Below, piece by piece: positions 57,408 to 64,000 of a stretch of DNA of 64,000 bases. The notes beneath the pieces are model-generated. The model had not been told where the DNA came from. It saw nothing but the letters and a program-made list of their open reading frames with translations, and did not search any database. This DNA comes from Hymenobacter armeniacus (lineage in GTDB: Bacteria; Bacteroidota; Bacteroidia; Cytophagales; Hymenobacteraceae), in assembly GCF_014699055.1 (NCBI RefSeq), contig NZ_JACXAC010000001.1:496001-560000 (forward strand). Direction: 5' to 3'. Position 1 is the first letter of the stretch. Each line of letters starts with the position of its first letter. A program made the translations under genes and the position numbers.

Positions 57408-58738
57408 ACGAGAATGCCTACTTCCTCGGCTTCCATCAGCCCCAGGGCATTAACCGCCGTGAGGCGCAGCTTCTTCATTTCGCCCACCAGCAGAGGGTCG
57501 TATTTGGCCGCCACGCGGATGTAGTTGGGCGTGAAGCCTTCCATGCGGCCATCGGTCACGTCGTCTTCAAACAGCACGTCGGTTTCGAGGCCCAGGTGCT
57601 GCTCGTAGAAGTGGCGCTTTTTCTTTTCCGACAGGCTGCGCAGCTGCGTGGTGCGCTCGTGGCGCACCCGGTCCTGCACGCGGCCGGGCAGGGAAGGCGC
57701 CAGCGTATCGGGCCGCTCCGAGTAAGGAAACACGTGCAGGTAGCTAATGGGCAACTCGTTCAGGAACTGGTAGGTATCGAGGAAGTCGGCATCGGTTTCG
57801 CCCGGAAAGCCCACAATCACGTCGACACCAATGCAGGCGTGCGGCATCAGTTCCTTGATGCGGGCCACGCGGCCGGCGTAGAGGGCCCGGCGGTAGCGGC
57901 GGCGCATCAGGCCCAGAATCTTGTCCGAGCCGCTTTGCAGCGGGATGTGGAAGTGCGGCATGAACCGCTCCGACGCCGCCACCGTGGTCAAAATGTCGTC
58001 GGTAAGCAGGTTGGGCTCGCAGCTGCTGATGCGGAAGCGGCGGATGCCGGTTACCCCGTCAAGGGCCTTCACCAGCTGGGTAAAGTCTTCGCGGCGCTCG
58101 CGCTCGGGGCCTTGCAGGCCAAAATCGCCGAGATTCACGCCGGTGAGCACGATTTCCTTTACGCCGGTTTCAGCCAATTTTTCCACGCGTTCCACCACGC
58201 TGGCCACGCTGCCCGAGCGGCTGCCGCCCCGCGCCAGCGGAATGGTGCAAAACGAGCAGGAGTAGTCGCAGCCGTCCTGCACCTTGAGAAACGTGCGGGT
58301 GCGGTCGCCAAACGAATGCGCGGCCACGAATTCGGTGGCTTCCGAAATGGGGGAGGCGTGCACCGCGCCCGGATGGCCAGCGGCAGGCTTCTTGAAATCG
58401 GCCAGGATGTCGACGAGCTGAAACTTCTCGGCGGCGCCCAGCACGGCGCTTACGCCGGGAATCTCCGAAATCTCCTGGGGCTTGAGCTGCGCGTAGCAGC
58501 CCACGATGGCCACGAAGGCTTCCGGATTATGCTTGAGGGCCTGCTGCACCACTTTCCGGCACTTGCGGTCGGCGTGGTCCGTGACGGAGCAGGTGTTGAT
58601 AACGTATAAGTCAGCCCCGGCTTCAAAGGCTACTTTTTGGAAGCCCTTCTCTTCAAACTGCCGGCCGATGGCCGACGTTTCGGAGAAGTTCAGCTTGCAG
58701 CCGAGGGTATAAAAGGCAACGGATTGGGGGGTAGGCAT
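57404..58738 (-). CDS. mtaB: tRNA t6A37 methylthiotransferase MtaB
   Basis: MtaB (444 residues) is a radical-SAM methylthiotransferase that adds the 2-methylthio group to t6A37 of ANN-decoding tRNAs. The UPF0004 domain begins TLGCKLNFSETSAIG with NTCSVTDHADRKCR. The radical-SAM motif is CDYSCSFC, and the TRAM-like domain is at the C-terminus. It is distinct from MiaB (478 residues) encoded in the same window. A -7 box ends seven bases before the ATG. Its stop codon lies in the repeat at 57229-57407. Confidence 0.95.
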   Translation of the reverse strand: MPTPQSVAFYTLGCKLNFSETSAIGRQFEEKGFQKVAFEAGADLYVINTCSVTDHADRKCRKVVQQALKHNPEAFVAIVGCYAQLKPQEISEIPGVSAVLGAAEKFQLVDILADFKKPAAGHPGAVHASPISEATEFVAAHSFGDRTRTFLKVQDGCDYSCSFCTIPLARGGSRSGSVASVVERVEKLAETGVKEIVLTGVNLGDFGLQGPERERREDFTQLVKALDGVTGIRRFRISSCEPNLLTDDILTTVAASERFMPHFHIPLQSGSDKILGLMRRRYRRALYAGRVARIKELMPHACIGVDVIVGFPGETDADFLDTYQFLNELPISYLHVFPYSERPDTLAPSLPGRVQDRVRHERTTQLRSLSEKKKRHFYEQHLGLETDVLFEDDVTDGRMEGFTPNYIRVAAKYDPLLVGEMKKLRLTAVNALGLMEAEEVGILV

Positions 58739-58745
58739 AGCGCCG

Positions 58746-58753
58746 CAAAGGTA
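58746..58753 (-). promoter_or_regulatory. -7 box of mtaB
   Basis: TACCTTTG on the minus strand ends seven bases before the mtaB ATG, giving a very short or absent leader. Confidence 0.6.
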
Positions 58754-58786
58754 CGGCCGGGGGCCAGAATGCGCCGCCGGCCGTGG

Positions 58787-60649
58787 CTAGCGGCGGGCAA
58801 AGTCTTCGAGCGACACTTGTTCTAGGGCCTGGCCCAGCTTTACCTGCGCATCGGTCACGTTCACGTCGCGCTCCCAGGTGTGCCGGCTCACGTTATCGAA
58901 CGTGACCGCACCGGCCGGCGAAACGGCTCCGAATCCGTTGTTAAACGTGTAGAAGGCAAACGGCGTGGGATGCACCGCCAGCAGGTTGCGGCTCCACACA
59001 TACGGTGTGGCCGGCAGCCCAAGCTGCTGCAGCAGCGTGGCCGCCACATCGGTCTGCGAGCCCAGGGCGGTGATAACCTGCCCGCGGCTTTCGGGCCGTA
59101 GGGCGCCCCCGGCCAGTAGTAGCGGAATGTGAAACTTGGCCGGGCTTTGGTTGGCGGAGTGGCCGGGCAGCGGGTGGCCGTGGTCGGCCACGAGCACCAG
59201 CAGGGTGTGGGCGTACCAAGGCTGCTGCCGGGCCGCGCGCAGGAACTGCCCAAGGGTGTAATCGGTGTAGTACACCGAATTGCGAAACAGGTCCGTTTCG
59301 GACGTGCCCGGAAACTTCGTTTTCATGGGCACGTCGAAGGGCTCGTGGCTGCTCAGCGTGAACGCCGTAACGAAAAACGGCTGCGGCTGCGTCCGCAGGT
59401 CCTGCAGCACGCGGTCGAAGAGCACGCCGTCGTGGGCGCCCCATTTGGAGTTCTGCTGCGCGGCGGCAAAGTCGGCCCGCTCGGTGAGGTGCTCGTAGCC
59501 GGCCGTCTGCAGGTAGCTTTTCATGTTGGCAAACGCCAACTCGCCGCCGTAGTAATAGCCGGAGTGGTAGCCGGCCGCCATCAGCGTGCGGCAGAGGTGG
59601 GGCAGGTGCTCGGTTTTGCGCGGAAACTTGATAATGCTGGTGGTGGGCTGGTTGGGATAGCCCGATAGCAGCGACACCAAACCCTTCTGGCTGCGGTCGC
59701 CGGCCGCGAAGATGCTGTTGAACAGCACCCCCGTGCGGGCCAGGCTGTCGAGGGTGGGCGTCACGCCCTTTTCGCCGCCCACGCTGCCCACCAGCTTACC
59801 GGTAAAGCTTTCGAGGATGATGAACAACACATTGGGTCGCGGCTCCTGCAGAATGGGAGCCGTCGAATCGGCGGGCACTGGCTGGCCCACCGCAGCTGGG
59901 TACAGACCGGCCACCAGCCGGCGCGCCGTGCTGTCGGGCATAAACGGGGCCAGGGGTTTTTCCTCGGCCCGCAGCACCAGCGCGCTCATCAGGTTCCAGG
60001 GCGCGTTCAGGGCGGCGTGGTTGGCAAACGGGATGCGCGAGAAATACACGTCGCTCTGGTTGACGGGAATTTGCTGGGTGCCGCCGCGCAGGGGCACCAC
60101 CAGCAGCGCAGCGTAGAGCAGGCTGGCCAGCACCGCTCGCCCGCGCCCAAACCACGCCGGCTGCGGCGCCACCGCCCCCACCACCTTTTTATATAGCCAG
60201 CGCCCGCCCAGCGCCAGCAGCGCCAGCAGCGCCAGCAGCAGCGGCAGGGGCGCGCTGCCCGCCGAGGCCGCCATTTCGCCGGGCGAGTTCAGATATTGCA
60301 AGGGCGTGTCGTCGAGCCGAAAGCCCCAGGCGCGGTACAGCTCCAGGTCGGCCACCATCAAAAAGGCCAGAAACGCACCAATCACCACCGAATAAGCCCC
60401 GACAATTCGCCCAATGGGCAGTTGCGGCAGCACACTGGCCCCCACAAACAGCAAAAAGGGCAGCACCGAGACGTAGGCCGCCGCCGAAGCATCGAGCCGC
60501 AGGCCGTATCCAAACGTGGCCAGCAGCGTGCCGATGGACAACTGCGCTGCCGCCCCGTGCTGGTAGCCCAAAAACAAGGCCCGGCCCACCCCAAAAAACA
60601 GCAGCCAGAACAAAAAGTAGCGCGGCTGAAACGCAAAGCGGTTTTTCAC
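58787..60649 (-). CDS. LTA-synthase-like membrane sulfatase-fold protein
   Basis: This 620-residue protein has about five N-terminal membrane helices and an extracellular alkaline-phosphatase-fold domain from about residue 240. Motifs are NVLFIILESFTGKL (metal-binding Glu), GDRSQKGLVSLLSGYP and LLVLVADHGHPL (Asp-His). The nucleophile position that is Thr in LtaS is Ser here (GDRSQKG). It belongs to the phosphoglycerol/phosphoethanolamine transferase family; in a Gram-negative organism it probably decorates envelope glycans or lipid A rather than making lipoteichoic acid. The start is a GTG (60647-60649), four bases after a -7 box. Confidence 0.85.
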   Translation of the reverse strand: MKNRFAFQPRYFLFWLLFFGVGRALFLGYQHGAAAQLSIGTLLATFGYGLRLDASAAAYVSVLPFLLFVGASVLPQLPIGRIVGAYSVVIGAFLAFLMVADLELYRAWGFRLDDTPLQYLNSPGEMAASAGSAPLPLLLALLALLALGGRWLYKKVVGAVAPQPAWFGRGRAVLASLLYAALLVVPLRGGTQQIPVNQSDVYFSRIPFANHAALNAPWNLMSALVLRAEEKPLAPFMPDSTARRLVAGLYPAAVGQPVPADSTAPILQEPRPNVLFIILESFTGKLVGSVGGEKGVTPTLDSLARTGVLFNSIFAAGDRSQKGLVSLLSGYPNQPTTSIIKFPRKTEHLPHLCRTLMAAGYHSGYYYGGELAFANMKSYLQTAGYEHLTERADFAAAQQNSKWGAHDGVLFDRVLQDLRTQPQPFFVTAFTLSSHEPFDVPMKTKFPGTSETDLFRNSVYYTDYTLGQFLRAARQQPWYAHTLLVLVADHGHPLPGHSANQSPAKFHIPLLLAGGALRPESRGQVITALGSQTDVAATLLQQLGLPATPYVWSRNLLAVHPTPFAFYTFNNGFGAVSPAGAVTFDNVSRHTWERDVNVTDAQVKLGQALEQVSLEDFARR

Positions 60650-60653
60650 CCCG

Positions 60654-60661
60654 CAAAGATA
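60654..60661 (-). promoter_or_regulatory. -7 box of the LTA-synthase-like gene
   Basis: TATCTTTG on the minus strand lies four bases before the GTG start, implying a leaderless or nearly leaderless message. Confidence 0.6.
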
Positions 60662-60835
60662 GCCCAGCCGCTAAAGGGATGCAGAACGGGTGCAGATTAA
60701 CAGCACGAGCACATCAAGTGAATAAATGAGTAAATAGGCGTGAAAAAGAAGGGTCTAAAAATAAAAATTAGTTAAATTTTAGAAAAGGTGTCTCAAAATT
60801 TAGGGGGTAGGTAGCTGAGAAAAGGTTTCATGTTT

Positions 60836-60843
60836 TACCTTTG
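60836..60843 (+). promoter_or_regulatory. -7 box of glnA (GSIII)
   Basis: TACCTTTG lies 50 bases before the start codon in an otherwise AT-rich 240-base gap between divergent genes. There is no clear -33 box and no obvious sigma-54 site. Confidence 0.6.
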
Positions 60844-60893
60844 CCTTCAGATTCGTTACTAACCTTTCAATTCTTCCGTCGGTACTTTCGCAT

Positions 60894-63083
60894 ATGGCCA
60901 CCCTTCGCTTTAAAGCCCTCGAACTCGTCAACCAGCGCCGCCCCATCACGGTGGTGCCCGCTGCCGCCCGTCGCTCCGACAGCTACGGCCAGAACGTGTT
61001 CAACCTGGAGGCCATGCGCGCCACCATGCCGGGCGACTATTTCAAAAAGCTGCAGGCGGCCATCAAGCAGGGCGCTACCGTGGAGCGCAACGTGGCCGAC
61101 GCCGTGGCTTCGGCCATGAAAACCTGGGCCATGGCCAAGGGCGCTACCCACTACACCCACTGGTTTCAGCCCCTCACCGGCGCCACCGCCGAAAAGCATG
61201 ATTCGTTTTTCGACCTGAATTCCGACGGTCGTCCGATTGAAAACTTCAAGGGTTCGGCCCTTGTGCAGCAGGAGCCCGATGCTTCGTCGTTCCCCAACGG
61301 CGGCATCCGCAACACCTTCGAGGCCCGCGGCTACACCGCCTGGGACCCTACCTCGCCCGCATTTATCATCGAGACGGTGGGCGCCAAAACGCTGTGCATC
61401 CCCACCATTTTCGTGGCGTACACCGGCGAGGCACTCGACTTTAAAGCACCGCTGCTGAAGTCGCTGGGCGTGCTGGAAAAGGCCGCCGTGGAGGTTTGCC
61501 AGTACTTCGACAAAGACGTGAGCCGCGTGAACACCACGCTGGGTATCGAGCAGGAATATTTCCTGGTTGACAAGGCGCTGTACGACGCCCGCCCCGACCT
61601 CGTGATGACCGGCCGCACGCTGTTTGGCCACACCCCGGCCAAAGGCCAGCAGCTCGACGACCATTACTTCGGCTCCATTCCGGCCCGCGTGCACGGCTTC
61701 ATGCTGGAGTTTGAAGAAGAAGCCAACCTGCTCGGCATTCCGCTGCGCACCCGCCACAACGAAGTGGCCCCCAACCAGTTTGAGTGCGCCCCTACCTTTG
61801 AGGACGCCAACCTGGCGGTGGACCACAACCAACTGCTGATGGACGTGATGGACCGCGTGGCCGAGCGGCACAACTTCAAAGTGCTGCTGCACGAGAAGCC
61901 CTTCGCCGGCGTGAACGGCAGCGGCAAGCACAACAACTGGGCGATGAGCACCGACACCGGCGTGAACCTGCTCGCCCCCGGCCGTCGCCCCAAGGAAAAC
62001 CTGCAATTCCTGGCCTTCTTCATCACCACCATCAAGGCCGTGCACCGTCACGCCGACTTGCTGCGCGCCAGCATTGCCTCGGCTTCGAACGACCACCGCC
62101 TGGGCGCCAACGAGGCCCCGCCGGCCATCATGTCGGTGTTTGTGGGGTCGATGCTGGACTCGGTGCTTGACGAGCTGGAGCGCACCGCCAAACTGCCGCT
62201 CGACAAAGGCGACAACATTTACCTCAAGCTGGGCATCGACAAGATTCCGGCCATCCTGCTCGACAACACCGACCGCAACCGCACCTCGCCGTTTGCCTTC
62301 ACCGGCAACAAGTTTGAGCTGCGCGCCGTGGGTTCGTCGGCCAACTGCTCGTCGGCCATGACGGTGCTCAACACCATCGTTGCCGACCAGCTCATCGACT
62401 TCAAGGAGTCGGTGGACGCGCTGATTGACCAGGGCAAGAAAAAGGAAGTGGCCATTGTGGAAGTGCTGCGCGAATACGTCATCTCTTCCAAAAACATTCG
62501 TTTCGAGGGCAATGGCTACTCCGACGAATGGAAGGCAGAAGCCGCCCGCCGCGGCCTCAACAACATTGCCACCACCCCGCAAGCCCTTGATGCCTTCATT
62601 CGCGAGGACGCGGAGGAACTTTTTGCCCGCCACGGCATCTTCTCCCAAGTCGAACTTCATGCCCGCCACGAAATCTTGCTGGAGGAGTACATGAAGAAAA
62701 TTCAGATTGAAAGCCGCGTGTTGGGCGACCTGGCCATCAACCATATCATCCCGACTGCGTTACAATACCAGACCAAACTCATTAACAACGTGCGCGGCCT
62801 GCGCGAGCTGGGCCTCGACGACGAGCACAGCCAGGTAACCGTGGAGATGATTAAAGCCATCTCGCGGCACGTGGCCACCATCAAAACCACGGCCGACGCC
62901 ATGACGGAGGCCCGCAAACAAGCCAATAAAATCGCAGACGCCCGCGAGCTAGCCGTGGCGTACTGCGAAGAAGTTAAACCGAAATTCGACCCCATTCGCC
63001 GCGCCGTAGACAAGCTCGAGCAAATGGTGGCCGACGAGGACTGGCCCTTGGTGAAGTACCGCGAACTGTTGTTCAGCCGGTAA
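60894..63083 (+). CDS. glnN: Glutamine synthetase type III
   Basis: GSIII (729 residues) makes glutamine from glutamate, ammonia and ATP, and is the usual assimilatory enzyme of Bacteroidota. The long form is clear: an N-terminal GSIII-specific region (residues 1-150, TVVPAAARRSDSYGQNVFNL), the catalytic barrel with EQEYFLVDKALY, TRHNEVAPNQFECAP and KPFAGVNGSGKHNNWA, and a C-terminal helical tail (about 600-729). It functions as a dodecamer. Regulation by nitrogen is expected, but no conserved operator is visible. A terminator follows (63150-63176). Confidence 0.97.
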   Translation: MATLRFKALELVNQRRPITVVPAAARRSDSYGQNVFNLEAMRATMPGDYFKKLQAAIKQGATVERNVADAVASAMKTWAMAKGATHYTHWFQPLTGATAEKHDSFFDLNSDGRPIENFKGSALVQQEPDASSFPNGGIRNTFEARGYTAWDPTSPAFIIETVGAKTLCIPTIFVAYTGEALDFKAPLLKSLGVLEKAAVEVCQYFDKDVSRVNTTLGIEQEYFLVDKALYDARPDLVMTGRTLFGHTPAKGQQLDDHYFGSIPARVHGFMLEFEEEANLLGIPLRTRHNEVAPNQFECAPTFEDANLAVDHNQLLMDVMDRVAERHNFKVLLHEKPFAGVNGSGKHNNWAMSTDTGVNLLAPGRRPKENLQFLAFFITTIKAVHRHADLLRASIASASNDHRLGANEAPPAIMSVFVGSMLDSVLDELERTAKLPLDKGDNIYLKLGIDKIPAILLDNTDRNRTSPFAFTGNKFELRAVGSSANCSSAMTVLNTIVADQLIDFKESVDALIDQGKKKEVAIVEVLREYVISSKNIRFEGNGYSDEWKAEAARRGLNNIATTPQALDAFIREDAEELFARHGIFSQVELHARHEILLEEYMKKIQIESRVLGDLAINHIIPTALQYQTKLINNVRGLRELGLDDEHSQVTVEMIKAISRHVATIKTTADAMTEARKQANKIADARELAVAYCEEVKPKFDPIRRAVDKLEQMVADEDWPLVKYRELLFSR

Positions 63084-63149
63084 TTCAGCTCGGGACGGAA
63101 TCGGGTCCGGTGTTGGGTGGGAATTCTCGCCGCGCCCCGATTGGGAAAG

Positions 63150-63176
63150 AGGTACCTCCGTGGGGTGCCTTTTTTT
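63150..63176 (+). terminator. Terminator after glutamine synthetase
   Basis: AGGTACC (63150-63156) pairs with GGTGCCT (63164-63170, one G-U), and a run of seven T (63170-63176) follows at its base. It lies 67 bases after the stop codon. Confidence 0.8.
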
Positions 63177-63206
63177 GGAAATCCGCCGCAAACGATTGCG
63201 GTAAAG

Positions 63207-63785
63207 TCAGGCTTCTTTTTGAGCCTTGTTCGTGGATTTCCGGGTTGATTTGGCGCTTGTTGATTCGTTGGCCGGGGCGGCCAGCAGAAGGGGGAGCCGA
63301 GGCGCTAAGGCGTCTGCTTCTTCGTCGAGCACTTCGGTGCTGCTGCCGGGGTCGGGCACGAGCATTTTCCAGGTAGCGCGGCGCAGCTCATCGAGCTTGT
63401 CCACCGCCTCGCTCACGGTGGCGTTGGCCAGCAGCTTGTCGAACAGGCCGCTGCTATGGCCCACGGCAATCAGCTTTTCAATCACGAAGGGCAGCACCCA
63501 GCCCACCACATTCGACGCCAGAGCGCCGCGCAGGCCCAGGCGCATGAGCAGGCGCACGGTCATTTGCTCCAGCAGCAGCACGCGGGCGGCGGGCAGGGCC
63601 TTATCGGCCAGAAAATCGGCCACCAGCTTGAGGTTGCCCTTTTCGACTTCGGCACGCAGCACGTCCTGCACGCTGTCGAGGGCGCGGGCGGCCAGCTGGC
63701 GAAACAGGCGGCCGGTTTGCCAGGCGGCCAGGCCGGTGAAACGAGCGGCGCCCAGCAGCGCCGGCAAAAAACGGGGTTTTAGCAT
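63207..63785 (-). CDS. Helical hypothetical protein with Lys/Ser-rich tail
   Basis: This 192-residue protein is mostly alpha-helical, starting MLKPRFLPALLGAARFTGLA. A hydrophobic stretch at about 85-110 (GALASNVVGWVLPFVIEKLIA) could dip into the membrane. The acidic segment near residue 155 is followed by a tail rich in Lys, Ser and Thr (ESTSAKSTRKSTNKAQ). I recognise no family. It is convergent with the glutamine synthetase gene, and the terminator at 63150-63176 lies between them. Confidence 0.65.
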   Translation of the reverse strand: MLKPRFLPALLGAARFTGLAAWQTGRLFRQLAARALDSVQDVLRAEVEKGNLKLVADFLADKALPAARVLLLEQMTVRLLMRLGLRGALASNVVGWVLPFVIEKLIAVGHSSGLFDKLLANATVSEAVDKLDELRRATWKMLVPDPGSSTEVLDEEADALAPRLPLLLAAPANESTSAKSTRKSTNKAQKEA

Positions 63786-63978
63786 GGTTGAGTGCGAAAC
63801 GGGGCCGGTCCGGAATAGTTGCTTGGGTAAGGAACGCTGGCCCGCAAATTGTGGTTAAGCCGCGCAGTAAGCAAAAGTGCGCGCAGGTGAAATAATCTCT
63901 GGCTTCGCGGCCGGCAATTAAAACCTCGGCACTAGTTGCTTGTTAGACTACGGCCCAAGGCCGCGTTTTCTCTCTTGT

Positions 63979-64000
63979 ATGTCTGATTTGCTGCTGGATA
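63979..64000 (+). CDS. First codons of a possible gene cut by the window edge
   Basis: ATG 63979 opens a frame reading MSDLLLD to the window end. A 190-base gap separates it from the divergent gene before it. Seven codons are too few to judge function; it is listed only because the spacing and ATG fit a gene start. Confidence 0.3.

Noticed and set aside
60867..62744. A 625-codon open frame on the minus strand
   Set aside because: Antisense to the glutamine synthetase III gene and of typical artefact composition.

Overview
The window is about 64 kb of GC-rich bacterial chromosome that looks like a member of the Bacteroidota, most likely Hymenobacter or a close relative in the Cytophagales. 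The basis is: a type IX secretion (T9SS) sorting-domain protein, a glutamine synthetase of the large GSIII type, GroEL ending in a GGM-rich tail, MiaE, a fumarylacetoacetase, Bacteroidota-specific families (DUF4159, SMUG2/DUF4918, a Porin_10-like barrel), and at least a dozen promoters with the Bacteroidota -7 box TAnnTTTG. It is ordinary core chromosome: about 56 protein genes, one tRNA-Asp, no rRNA, no CRISPR array and no transposase. Species assignment is inference.

Layout. 1-2.8 kb: truncated lipoprotein gene and an orphan paaZ. 3.0-7.5 kb: minus-strand nucleotide cluster pyrB-pyrC-purE-purK, headed by a leader that resembles a pyrBI-type attenuator. 7.5-8.3 kb: gene-free hairpin-rich stretch and tRNA-Asp. 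8.6-20.0 kb: mostly plus-strand lipid and envelope genes (accA, MBL hydrolase, patatin, acyltransferase, CDF transporter, SDR enzyme) mixed with hypothetical proteins, plus DUF4159 and rsmE on the minus strand. 20.1-27.9 kb: pckA, an AraC-type regulator, a peptide transporter and a 1011-residue T9SS cargo. 28-36 kb: minus-strand groES-groEL and the block miaB, four-helix-bundle gene, sigma-54-type activator, lptE, TPR protein, secG. 36.3-41.2 kb: pabB, a TPR protein, a zinc-ribbon coiled-coil protein and a Nif3 protein. 42-45.8 kb: plus-strand lpxK, porin-like barrel and miaE, divergent from a SMUG2-type glycosylase. 45.9-56.4 kb: fumarylacetoacetase, SET-domain protein, mrp-nifU, GH2 glycosidase, PAP2 phosphatase, an AsnB-like secreted protein, ABC permease and a secreted protein. 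56.4-64 kb: HTH regulator, mtaB, LTA-synthase-like protein, GSIII glutamine synthetase, a helical hypothetical protein and the first codons of one more gene.

Connections. pyrB/pyrC and purE/purK serve pyrimidine and purine synthesis. miaB and miaE are successive steps of tRNA A37 modification, and mtaB modifies A37 of another tRNA set. lpxK and lptE serve lipopolysaccharide assembly. accA, patatin, acyltransferase and PAP2 concern lipid metabolism. Mrp and NifU are iron-sulfur carriers and could feed the two radical-SAM methylthiotransferases.

The least ordinary feature is the density of extragenic inverted repeats. Several are arrays of imperfect 7-base units that form inverted repeats at gene ends and often supply the stop codon. 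One pair brackets a four-helix-bundle (S23/IVP-like) gene inserted between miaB and the sigma-54-type activator. Another lies inside the signal-peptide codons of lptE. Other points of interest are the pyrB leader, a hairpin-rich stretch beside tRNA-Asp, several near-leaderless promoters and a 10-base homopolymer inside purE.
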